Source: Mikania micrantha (Eukaryota > Streptophyta > Magnoliopsida > Asterales > Asteraceae). From it: a stretch of 64,000 nucleotides of DNA. The DNA lies in the NCBI GenBank assembly GCA_009363875.1, contig CM018694.1:30823415-30887414 (forward strand), written 5' to 3'. Within the stretch, counting starts at the first letter, position 1. Every line of letters starts with the position of its first letter. The position numbers were made by a program, and so were the translations under genes. The notes below the pieces were generated by a model that saw nothing but the letters and a program-made list of their open reading frames with translations, had not been told where the DNA came from and searched no databases. Positions 40,671-50,510 of the stretch are shown piece after piece.

Positions 40671-43224
40671 TCATCATTTTACTTAGATAGTTTTGTTTAT
40701 TTTATTTCCGTGTTTTCATTTTCTCATGTACAGTTATCTTTTATTAATCAAAACACAAAAAGATTTTCTATTTTTAGGTTTTTAGGGGGAGAAATAGAAA
40801 ATTTGAAAAACCAAAAACAATAGAAAATTTGAAAATCCAAAAACAATAGAAAATTTGAAAATCCAAAAACAATAGAAAAATTAAAAATGAGATAGTCCTG
40901 ATTAATAAAATAGTACATTGATTTCATTATGTCATATAAGCAGAAATGAATGCATGAACTAAAATCACAAAAGAATGATGATGGGATGTACTGATAGGCT
41001 GGCTATACAAAATAAATAAACAACTTATGAGAACTTAGAAAGTTTGATTTGTGGGATCCATCTAATTAAGGCTTTTGAGTGAGAAATGGTTCTTGATTCA
41101 AATCAAGCATACACCTGTCATCATGGAATCAAATGAGGTTTCATTCAAAGAAAAATAACGGCAAGCTGGTATTAAGCTTGAGAAAAATCAAAGACAAGCT
41201 GGTATTAAGCTTAGTCAAGAAAAACTAAAAACAAGCTGGTATTAAGCTTGAAGAAAACCTAATGCAAGCTGGTATTAAGCTTGAGAAAAACTTAAACTAA
41301 TAAAGTTCGATTCCATACATGTGCCATATTGCTGGGACGGACCTAGCTGAAGCCATCCATTTGGATAGAACAAGAAAAACACAAAAAGATAATAAATGAT
41401 TGAATCTTATTGAATTCATGATGACTGGTATTAAGATATGCTGAAATGAGTTTTGAACTTATTTTGATCTTGATTGATGAAATGAATTGGGGAACTCAAT
41501 CAGAAAATATGAGTGATCATTTAGTTTGTTTAAGAGTTGTGTATTGGTCAGTTTAAACTTGGACAAATATATCAGTAATCGTATCAAAATGAAATTGTGT
41601 TTGAAGTGAAGCATTCATTGAAGGCTATATGATGTGATCAGAGATATGTGTTATCTTATTAATGGGCTTCTCACAAAAATATGTGTTTGTACAGTTGTAT
41701 GGTTGTTTCAGAAAAATACAAAAAGATTTTTTATATTCAATTTTGTTTTAGATGATCATTTGTAGATTCGGATGTCTGTCATATCTGAATCCTGAACCAA
41801 CAAGACATATCTTCATAATTGGTTAAAAGTTTGGTGCTCATAATGTCAAATTTTTGAAATTTTGGAGTTTTGGAGAAGTTCATTTCTCATTCGTACGAAT
41901 GAGAGGCAGAATGGACTCATTCGGCCGAATGAGAATGAGTCATTCGACCGAATCAGTTACACAGAATGAACTTCATTCGACGAATGAAGAATGGCGAATG
42001 TCTCATTCGACATTCTCATTCGGCGAATGAACTTCGCCGAATGACTCAGTCGCTACTTCATTCGGCGAATGAAACAGAGGTTAAGTGACCTTTCGTCTAG
42101 CTCATTCGGCGAATGACTCAATGGTATATAACTGTGTTTCGGCCGAATGAGAGTCATTCGACCAAATTTCTCTTTCGCGATATCAGTTAACCCTCTTTCG
42201 GCGAAACACACACTGTGACCTTCTCTTCGATTTCTTGTGACTATTGTTTATCCTGCTTCTGATAATCCATTTATACTTCTTCTCAGGTATATGGAGATCA
42301 AGTTTCAGCCAATTCCATCCATGAAATCATGTCAAACAGATTGTCATTTAGGGTTTTTAGGGTTTTTAAATTCGCCTATCGAATAAACTGTAAAAATGAA
42401 CCTAAAACTCAAAATGTCAAGTATTAAAAATGCTAATCGGTGGATTCTGAGGGTTGTTCAACAGATTTTTTGGATTGATTTGAGATTTTGAATAAGGGGA
42501 TTTTGAACTCAGTGTAACTGCCGAATGTCGTCATTCGGCGAATGACTCATTCGGCGAATGAATCTCATTCGGCGAATAGATCATTCGGCGAATGACTAGT
42601 CAAACTCATGTCTCATTCGACGAATGAGAGTCATTCGACGAATGAACCTCATTCAACAGTTGACTCATTCGGCGAATGGTGTTCATTCGGCATATCAGAT
42701 AACATGAATCTGATTTTTGTTAAACTTCAGTGTTTGATTGAATATCTTGTACTGACATGTGTATTTCTTGTATTGTGCAGTATGGCAGGATACAAATCAG
42801 TTCCTAAGCACAACATCTGTGCTCATCTTGATTTGACTACCCCGAACGCGAAGCACTACTCAGAAATTATCACATTTCTGAGGCGTTCTAGGATCTTCAC
42901 AGCCATATCGACAGTTTATGTGCCCTACTTATCACATCAGCAGGAGTTCTGGTCATCGGCTGATATCGATTGTGAGGCCGAGCCTACAGTTATACGGGGG
43001 AAAGTCAGGGGTCAGGATGTGGTGGTCTCTGCTGAGCATATACGGAGAATCTGTGGTTTTCAAGACTCTCAGGATCAGCCTGCTTTACTTGACAGATTCT
43101 TGGTTCGTGGATGCTTTCTACGATGCAAGTACGAGGGAGATATTGGAGCTGGGATTCTGAACAAGGCGTTCATGTCTCCGCAGTTCAAGTACTTGGCTCA
43201 TGTACTAGTTCACTGCCTTGGCTC
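40626..43224 (+). repeat. Right arm of the E2 inverted repeat (2.6 kb)
   Basis: Runs from the last codons of pol through the pol-ORF1 spacer to codon 147 of ORF1, in normal orientation. The arms are nearly identical to the left arm apart from scattered substitutions and repeat-number differences. It preserves the empty E3 target AGTTT at 42301-42305. The spacer 40671-42781 holds no credible gene. Confidence 0.9.
41885..42210. repeat. CATTCG/CGAATG palindrome cluster in the E2 spacer
   Basis: Dense CATTCGGCCGAATGA, TCATTCGGCGAATGA and CATTCGACGAATGA motifs; a second cluster lies at 42520-42690. Mirrored in the left arm at 37370-37650 and 9425-9570. Confidence 0.75.
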
Positions 43225-45109
43225 AAGGAGAGGGGGTTTTGATGATATGCGCGAGACCATTCAGTGCGCATTTGCTGCTTTGGTGCTCAACAAACCCTTC
43301 AACTTCTCCGAGATGGTCTTTATACACATGAAGGAGAATGTGGGGCTTAAGGGTGACAAGAAGTTCCTGATGTACCCTAGATTTCTACAGCAGATTATTG
43401 ATGCCCAGATTCCAGATCTTCCAAAGATTAATGCTGACATCATTCGATTGGAGCACATGAATGACATAACTCTTAACAGAGTTTTGTCATACAGAGGGAA
43501 GGAGAGGAAGCCCACTACTAGATCTCTTTTTGGTCACCTCTCTCGACCCGATTACAGGGCTCCTGCTGGAAGAAGATGGAGACACGATGACTCCGACTCA
43601 GATGTGGAGGACATTGTGGTTCCGGCTGGTGATGATGATAGTGATGGTGAGGATGGAGATGGTGGTGCAGGCCCGAGTGGTGCTGGTGTTGATGTGAGCA
43701 CAGTGGAGGTGAGCACTGTTGCTGTAGAGAGTTCAGGGGCAGGGGAGATGACTTCAGTACACATAGCCACTGCTGCTTCAGTGAGCATGGTTGATGTTAC
43801 TGTTTCTGGTGCTGGCGGTGATGTTGATGTGTTGACTGCACAGGAGGAGGATGTGGACATCGACTCACTGATGGATTTGGACTTCTTGACTACTACTACA
43901 TCCTTAGTGACTGCTCCTCTCGATGTTTCAGTTCCACATTCCTCGGGTGATGGTGATGAGTCTGATGACTCTAGTGAAGGTGATGAAGATAGTTCTGATT
44001 CTGAAAAGACTCATGATGATGAGTTTGAGAAAGTTGATGAGGGTGGAAGAATGGAGATGAGGAAGAGAAAGAGGACAGATGATGATTTGGAGGATATTAC
44101 TGATACGTTATTTATTCCGGAGTTTGACTTTTCTCCCCCTCCAAGGTCATCTGCTCCTGCTTCCACAGCAGTGATTGTTTCTGCTGGTCAGCCCACCTCT
44201 TCCAGAGCTGGAAGGGGAAAGAGATCTCGATTCTCTTTCCAAAGGAGGTCAGAACTGACATCAGCTGCTACAACTACTGTCACATCAGTAGCAGCTGTGT
44301 CAGTTTCTTCACTGACACGGACAAGGGCTATTCCTACTCAGTCTACTACTGCCCCTCTGTCCACTCCTTTAATTCGTGAGCCAGTTTATGTTGCTGCTTC
44401 TTCTGGCCCTTCTACAGTCCGAGCTGATGTGCACATACCTACTGTGTCAGTTGTGGATCAGCTTAGCACACTGAACAGTATGGTCCTCAGACTGATGGAG
44501 AGGAGCATGGAGCAAGAAAGGAAGGCTAAAGAGCAAGAGCTGATTATAGCTCAACTCACAAGGAGGGTAGAAGAGCAGGATACTCTGCTTCTTCAAGCAT
44601 CAGACCAGAGGGCTGATTTGAGAGCCAGGTCAGCTCAACAGGAGGAGCAGCTCCTAAAGTACATCGATGAGCACAACCAGCTGGCTTTGACAGCCTCTGG
44701 TTTCAATGATAGGATTCTTCAGCTCGAGGCTGAGAATGCTCGCCTCGCTGGACTTGTCGAGGGTCCAAAGGAGGGCACTCCTAGACTTGAGGGGGTTGAG
44801 GATCGTTCCGATGATTCAGACAAGCAGATTGTCGAGGAAGATGAAGAAGAGTCTGATGAGGAACAAGTGGATTACGAGGATTCTGAGAAAGATGAAGAAT
44901 CAGATGAAGATGATGAAGATGATGATGAGGGTAAAGATGGATCAGGGAGTGGGTCTGGAGAATCATCTGGCACTGATGATGATGATGATGATGATGACAA
45001 CAATGATGATAAAGCTCCTCCCACTTCCGAGATCAGGTCTAAGAAAGCCAATGACAAGAAAGCTCAGGCTCCTTCTCCTTCGTCTCCATCAAAGACTGCA
45101 GAGCCATAA
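42782..45109 (+). CDS. ORF1 after pol in the SIRE-type element; env-position protein of unknown function
   Basis: The open frame begins at 42608, but I favour the ATG at 42782 (MAGYKSVPKH): the preceding 58 codons cross CATTCG repeats and a tract that looks like an intron end (TACTGAC, then TTGTGCAG|T). Residues 1-250 form a compact globular-looking region (LRRSRIF, VPYLSHQQEFW, RRICGFQD, KAFMSPQFKYLAHVLVHCLG, FLQQIIDAQIP) that resembles the 'putative plant transposon protein' domain often annotated in plant genomes; this is a recall-based assignment. Then follow an Asp/Glu/Ser/Gly-rich acidic stretch, a KRKRTDDD segment that could act as a nuclear signal, Ser/Thr-rich sequence, a coiled coil (about 559-660, LRLMERSMEQERKAKEQEL and onwards), and an acidic tail with a run of Asp. 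It stands where SIRE elements carry an env-like ORF, but I see no clear signal peptide or membrane span once the favoured start is used. Confidence 0.72.
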   Translation: MAGYKSVPKHNICAHLDLTTPNAKHYSEIITFLRRSRIFTAISTVYVPYLSHQQEFWSSADIDCEAEPTVIRGKVRGQDVVVSAEHIRRICGFQDSQDQPALLDRFLVRGCFLRCKYEGDIGAGILNKAFMSPQFKYLAHVLVHCLGSRRGGFDDMRETIQCAFAALVLNKPFNFSEMVFIHMKENVGLKGDKKFLMYPRFLQQIIDAQIPDLPKINADIIRLEHMNDITLNRVLSYRGKERKPTTRSLFGHLSRPDYRAPAGRRWRHDDSDSDVEDIVVPAGDDDSDGEDGDGGAGPSGAGVDVSTVEVSTVAVESSGAGEMTSVHIATAASVSMVDVTVSGAGGDVDVLTAQEEDVDIDSLMDLDFLTTTTSLVTAPLDVSVPHSSGDGDESDDSSEGDEDSSDSEKTHDDEFEKVDEGGRMEMRKRKRTDDDLEDITDTLFIPEFDFSPPPRSSAPASTAVIVSAGQPTSSRAGRGKRSRFSFQRRSELTSAATTTVTSVAAVSVSSLTRTRAIPTQSTTAPLSTPLIREPVYVAASSGPSTVRADVHIPTVSVVDQLSTLNSMVLRLMERSMEQERKAKEQELIIAQLTRRVEEQDTLLLQASDQRADLRARSAQQEEQLLKYIDEHNQLALTASGFNDRILQLEAENARLAGLVEGPKEGTPRLEGVEDRSDDSDKQIVEEDEEESDEEQVDYEDSEKDEESDEDDEDDDEGKDGSGSGSGESSGTDDDDDDDDNNDDKAPPTSEIRSKKANDKKAQAPSPSSPSKTAEP

Positions 45110-46292
45110 GCTACTGAGGAAGTCCAAGCTGTGCCTTTGAGACGTCAACTTGACAAGACACTTACCATGATCTTAGACGCTCAAGGCATCATACAACACT
45201 CAGTGAGCTATGACAAGGAGGAGGGTGAGATCATACATTGCTTATCTAAGGAGCAGATAGCCGAGCTGTTCAGGTTGAATCCTGACGAGGTGGTCACTGA
45301 TGACACCTCTGTACCCAGTACCGAAGAGCCCGAACCAGAACTTTTTGATGATGTAGATGAGGTCATTCTGGAAGACATCACCGATGAAGAATACCCAAAG
45401 TATACATCGGCTGAAGACGAGCTGCCTATATTCACTGAGCCTTTTGATCAGGAAACAGAGGATCTCTTGGTCAGATATCTTGAAGAACAAGTAGAGGCAA
45501 GCACGGCTGAAGCTGATGATCTAAAGAAGAAAAGAGGAATGGGCTGCATACTGGGAGGTATTGAAGAAACAAATCACAGAGAAGATGCCAGCCTCGCACA
45601 AGAAAGTTTACAGGACCAAAGGCTATAAAGCTGGAGGCCAGATACTTAGCTGGGCATATTTCCATGATCTTGGGTGCTATGCAGTGAAGAGGGAAAAGGG
45701 GATAGACTCCTTCAAACACCCGCATGATTTCAAGACGTTGCTTGGATTTGAAGTCAATCAACTAGCACGTCTGAACATGCTATACTGTGAAGACTCCGGG
45801 ATGTCTGCTTGGTTCTCTCGACAAATCAAGTATGAATACCGGAAGAGATGGGTGAACTTTCAGCCGCAGCAACCAGAGAGGTACTACTTGCCAGAGATAG
45901 ATGGGGATACCCGCAAACACAAAGTTATCCTGAAGTGGCTTCCCCCTAAAGTTTTGAAGAAGATTCCCCTGCGGAATATGCGACAAGACTTTATGGATGG
46001 CTTCCGATGGTGGTATTATGATGGGCGCACAGGTGAGGCTGTGATAGTTTTGTGCAAAGACAAACAGTGGGAGACTGTTAGGATTTTTGATCCTATGTGG
46101 CTGACTAACTTGTCTCACAAGGATGTTCAAGCTTTGTTCAGAAACCAGATTTTCTTCGACGTTCCAGACATGGTGCAAGCTTTGCAATTTATGAGAGTGA
46201 TCCGTCTCTGCAGCATTTTCAAGATCCACGCTGGAGCAGACTGGAAAGCTATTTCAGAAAAGTATTTCAAGAAAGACACTTCGAAGAGTTGA
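45110..46292 (+). pseudogene. Downstream continuation of ORF1 (ORF2 region) with frameshift
   Basis: In the same frame as ORF1 after its TAA (45107-45109), with no ATG close by, so it looks like the C-terminal part of one long ORF split by a stop. It has an acidic region (DDVDEVILEDITDEEYPKYTS), then a basic LKKK; a 1-base loss near 45527 (AAGAAGAAAAG, against AAGAAAAGAAAAG in the left copy) moves the rest into the frame open from 45561 to 46292. That part holds GYKAGGQILSWAYFHDLGCY, WVNFQPQQPERYYLPEI and WWYYDGRTGEAVIVLCKDK. The left copy (7165-8213) is intact at this spot but shifted elsewhere. Function unknown. Confidence 0.78.
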
Positions 46293-46297
46293 ACTAG

Positions 46298-46312
46298 GTC
46301 CAAGGGGGAGTT
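46298..46312 (+). other. Polypurine tract before the E2 3' LTR
   Basis: CCAAGGGGGAGTT directly before TGTTGATG at 46313, within 20 bases of the ORF stop. Confidence 0.85.
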
Positions 46313-46961
46313 TGTTGATGCATGTTTATTGTCCCTAGTTCAGTTTTGTAACTCTTATCATGTAAATGTTCAAAGTATTAATGGAAGTTGTCTTTATATT
46401 TATTTCATAATGTTTATTTCTATTGATTATTGTCTATTAATGTTTATCTAGTTGTTTGATTTGATTATAAACTGTTTGAGTATGAAGTTTACTCATTCGG
46501 CCGAATGACTCTAGAATGAAGTCATTCGGCGAATGAAGGTTATAGCGAATGTCTAAGTTCAGAATGAGTCATTTGCCGAATGACTCATTCGAATGACTGC
46601 TCATTCGAGCTTAGTCATTCGCCGAATGAGCTGCTTCGGCCACTCATTCGGCCGAATGACTACAGCCTATATATAGATGTTCAAATCATTTCAAACCTAA
46701 TTTTTCCTGAGCCCTCCTTCTTCCCTAACACTCCAGAGTCAAAACCCTTGAAGATCTGAGCGGTTCTTGATCATCCAAGTTCGATTCTCAACCCGTGGTG
46801 TTCGATCGTTGCTTCCAAGTCGTTTCTACAGCCTCGGATCACCACGGTTCCAGTTGGTTTCGATTGGAAAACCCTGGAATAGGATTCCGCACTATCCCAG
46901 AGGTTATCGAGTAGTTTTCTATTGGATTCGGATTGTTTCCGAGCTCCCGATCGGTCCAACA
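46313..46961 (+). repeat. 3' LTR of E2 (649 bp)
   Basis: TGTTGATGCATG...CGGTCCAACA, followed by target duplication CTTAC. CATTCG palindromes (46494-46660) precede a CCTATATATAG TATA box at about 46667. Differs from the 8234 copy at about three sites. Confidence 0.92.
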
Positions 46962-46966
46962 CTTAC

Positions 46967-47080
46967 TTAAGTTTACTTAGATCCTAAGTATCCTCAAGCC
47001 TATAGCACTTAGTTTATAGTCTAGGTCATTAAGTATTGGGTTTTTCCTAGTTCTCTACAACCTTGGCTCTGATACCAACC
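46967..47080 (-). other. E1 leader remainder and tRNA-Met primer site
   Basis: Continues the E1 leader across the E2 insertion and aligns with 26325-26449 of E4. The primer site GGCTCTGATACCA lies at 47065-47077 next to the 5' LTR. Confidence 0.85.
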
Positions 47081-47744
47081 TGTCACACCCCCTGCGCCGC
47101 GTGCGGAATCCACGGCGCGGTGACGATATGGTTGAATCATACACAAGTATTGAATAAGAACAACCACAATGTATTACTAGATTTCAAAATTTTTAGACCA
47201 TTGTTTAGTTACTGACATTCAAACTATCTACCAAAAGAATGACAACTACAGACCCAAAATATAGTTTACAAAATATGACATCAAACAAGACAATTTAACA
47301 ATCAGGATTTTAATGTGTTTCTAAATCCATCCTAGCATGTTTCTTCATCTTGTTCAATCTTAAATGGTCTCCTTAGTTGTCCTTTAGAATGCCTTAAACC
47401 TGATTACCTGAAACACGTGAAAAGTAACTATCAACTACAAAAGTAGTTGGTGAGAACAATAGGTTTAACAGTTGAAAACATGAATCTGCATTGTAAAGCA
47501 TATGTAATAAACAGTGAATGAAAATACATGGATGGTTACAACCCAAACTAACATCAAGTCTGTAAAACGTGTCCAAACAGTCATCAGACTGTTTGCTAGA
47601 AAACCAACATATAATCAAGTTCCAAACTACGTTTGGAGTTAGAAAATTAGTCAGCAACAGTGATATAACCATACGTAACCAAATCCTGCAGTTAGCTTTT
47701 AAAACAAATTTAAAAGCTAACTCTAGAATTTGGTCTGCCCAATT

Positions 47745-47996
47745 GTGTCCGCTTTCCCTTATTGTGATCACCCAGTACTAACGCTAAAAGAATAGGTGTC
47801 CGCTTTCCCTTGTGATCACCCAGTACTAACGCTAAAAGAATACGTGTCCGCTTTTCCTTGTTGTGATCACCCAGTACTAACGCTAAAAGAATACGTGTCC
47901 GCTTTCCCTTGTTGTGATCACCCAGTACTAACGCTAAAAGAACACGTGTCCGCTTTCCCTTGTTGTGATCACCCAGTACTAATGCTAAAAGAATAA
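47745..47996. repeat. 51-bp tandem repeat, five copies
   Basis: Units beginning GTGTCCGCTTTCCCTT and containing GATCACCCAGTACTAACGCT start at 47745, 47796, 47844, 47895 and 47946. The second lacks 3 bases. The E4, E7 and E8 LTRs have a single unit at the same place. Confidence 0.92.
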
Positions 47997-50217
47997 GTAA
48001 CTTGATGTGTGTATAAGTTTGTTCACAACGATGAACACCATGGTTTTGAAAACTTGAATTGAAAGACTTTGATTGAATGCCTTATTTGATTTCCATGATT
48101 TGAAAACCTGGTTGATTACCATGAATTGAAAATCCTTTGATTGAATACCACCATGAAAACTACTGATTGAATACCTTGTTTTTGAAACCCTTGATTGAAT
48201 ACTGAGAATGGTGTCCTTGTATAATAACAAGGTTTATATTATATCATCTTGATTGAAAACATAAGTTTATAGTAAAAGAGTTCATAAATTTCATTATTTA
48301 AAAGTGTTTAGCATTTATAAAACCATTTGTGTAAACACTAATATAAAACAGTTTAAAGAACCTTTATAAAACATTTTTAGTAGAAAATGTTTAACAGTTG
48401 TTAAAATCCTTTATAACAGTTGCTGAATCCGTTGAATTAGTACAGTGAACCTGTAATGTTTGTAAAACATGATACATCTTGTATAATGAAATATGATTGC
48501 AATAAGAGCGTTTGATCACGTGTTCCACCCCAAAACAGTTGAAAATCAGTAAAAGAGGGGCTAATGTTCTCACCTGTCTGCAGTAGACTCTGAACTATAA
48601 CAAGTAGCAAGTAGCAAACAAGACCTCTAACTGGTTCCTATATCATTGTAATCATACATAAGATATAAGATTTATGATTGTATAGACTTTGACTTATTGA
48701 TTGACTTGTGTTCTCTTGAACTTGATTAACTCTTGAATACTTGTTCTCATGTTTAGGAATGTTGCGTGAATTTGAAAATTATGATTGAGTCACTTGATTA
48801 ATGCTTGATTTGTGAAAAGAATATGTCATGTTATTTTATGCACCAGTTGTTATGCATAATATAACATGTGTTTGTGAGTTTGATAACCTTGTTAAACATG
48901 TAGTTGGAAGAGATGTTCGAATTATTTTAAGTCTTTAGGATTATGAATTGATCTCATAATTATGTTAAGTTATAAACTTAACCCGATTATGATCAATTCA
49001 CAATTACTTAATTTGTGGGCCAAACCTTGGGCCTTGAGCCCATGAAGCCATGGTGACTTAATCAAAGGCCATGGGCCTCTTAGCTAAACATGGCCAATGC
49101 GATTGTTATTGGGCCGGTTGACTTCCCGTGGGCCACTTCAACATGAAATTGAGCTAAACGAGATGTTGGGCCTCAGTTTCCTGTGTATACCGGCCCAATA
49201 CATGGGTATTAAACGATGGTCATCTTCCTGGCATCCCATTCCAGCGAACCCTATGGATTTCAACCAAAGGTTCGGCTTTCCTTAGGTCAACGAACCCTAA
49301 GGTTCGTGAAACCCCTTAGGGTTCGGCTAGGGTTCAGCGAACCATGCAGGTTCGTTCCTATCCCAATGGTTCGCCCGAAATCAAAAAGGCTCGTGGCCAA
49401 AGGGTTCGGCTCCCATGCCCTCTCCCGAACCTGTCGCACCAGTATCATCATTTCCATTGTGTCGACCTGTTCTAAACTCAAGCATCATGTAACTAGTGAT
49501 TCCCGAAGGTTGAAGATCGTGGTGATGGTCTAGAATCGGCCAAGAATCAGATTCGAACAATATTAAACAAAAACCCTATTTTCCGAGTGTTTCAAGCTCG
49601 AATACCTCGACATTCCGTGGGTAAAACTCCGGATCCTTTGTACTTCCGTGTAGTACTCGTCGAGAGCTACGCGTGGACACCAAGAACACACAAATCCGTT
49701 GCAAATCGAGTGAGAAACGAGGCTTGGAAGTTTGAAAATGGTGATTTCTCTTCTAGTGAGAGAAACGAACGGGAAGGTGGTTTTAGAGTGAGAAGGAGAT
49801 GAGAATAAATGAGGAAAAGCCCTCATTTGTTGCTTTTATACCCCGAAGGTATTCGGTTTCGTTTCGGTTGCTCGGTTCGCGTTTTCGGAACGTAACGCGC
49901 ATTTTACGCGGTTTAAATAAAATAGATATTGTTCTCGTCATTTTGATGAGTTTCAAAATTGTAAAAATGTAAAATAATTTATTTCACTTATTTTTACTCT
50001 TCGTTCGTTGTCAGATCGTTAAACAAATACAATTACGTGTATACCCGCAATCGCGTATGTTTTTCGATCGTATTATTTATTTATTGTCGTTTAATCATAA
50101 TTATAAGTTCAACATTCGTATCGTTATGGATCGTCACCCATAATTATACTCAGTCTCGCTTACGTATTACGATTTTTGTTTAATTAACTCGTTTGTCATA
50201 CTATTCGTCTAAACACT

Positions 50218-50336
50218 ACGCACTAACACTATCCCATTACACCGAACGCAGTATATGTATAGGGCATACCCCAGAGTCCAGCTACCTGCCTTATCTGACG
50301 CCGTCCAACCACTGTTTCGATATAATACGATACTGT
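50218..50336 (-). other. Covarying hairpin module in the E1 5' LTR
   Basis: Sense arms AUUAUAUCGAA (50326-50316) and UUCGGUGUAAU (near 50247-50237) pair over 11 positions with two U.G, extended by CAGT/ACTG. The long version of the inner part is used, with TATGCCCTATACATATACTG. Confidence 0.68.
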
Positions 50337-50510
50337 TCTTGCCTAGCGTAATCGACTGTAAATAAATAATACATACTTGTTCCTAATTAAAGAATTCCTA
50401 TAACACACAAACACATATATGAACACTTGAATCACATTGACATACTAAATGTAATACACATTGCACTAACACTGTCTATGACTGCTATGACTATATGCAC
50501 AGATGTTACA

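Larger units (their letters stand above)
6900..46961 (+). mobile_element. E2: rearranged SIRE-type Ty1/copia element with inverted arms, carrying E3
   Basis: Bounded by a proper LTR start (TGTTGATGCATG at 6900) and LTR end (CGGTCCAACA at 46961), flanked by the 5-bp target duplication CTTAC (6895-6899 and 46962-46966). Order inside: truncated LTR, duplicated tail of the downstream ORF, polypurine tract, complete LTR, tRNA-Met primer site, about 2.6 kb inverted copy of the pol-end/ORF1-start region, RT-RNase H part of pol, direct copy of that region, ORF1, the downstream ORF, polypurine tract, 3' LTR. Gag, protease and integrase are absent. Without the 27.4-kb E3 insertion it is about 12.6 kb. 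Because the target duplication surrounds the whole, it most likely integrated already rearranged. Confidence 0.85.
1..50510 (-). mobile_element. E1: outer Tekay-type Ty3/gypsy element, degenerate, interrupted by E2
   Basis: Minus-strand Ty3/gypsy element. Reading on the minus strand there is a 5' LTR (47081-50510, TGTAACA...TGTGACA), a tRNA-Met primer site, a leader, a broken gag-pol frame and a 3' LTR remnant at the window's left edge. The leader is split by E2 at 6895-6899/46962-46966. After removing E2 the leader matches the intact leader of E4, which confirms that both halves belong together. The left end lies outside the window. Its ORF is closely related to that of E4 but carries several stops and frameshifts, so E1 is older and cannot make its own proteins. 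Confidence 0.88.
47081..50510 (-). repeat. 5' LTR of E1 (3430 bp)
   Basis: Plus-strand TGTCACACCCCCTGCGCC...ATGTTACA. Same family as the E4, E7 and E8 LTRs. Contains the AT-rich hairpin (47691-47721), a five-copy 51-bp tandem (47745-47996), a short GGTTCG array (about 49240-49440) and a hairpin module (50218-50336). No genes. Confidence 0.93.

Noticed and set aside
47745..47996. Regular 51-bp repeats resembling a CRISPR array
   Set aside because: The whole unit repeats, with no unique spacers, inside a plant LTR.
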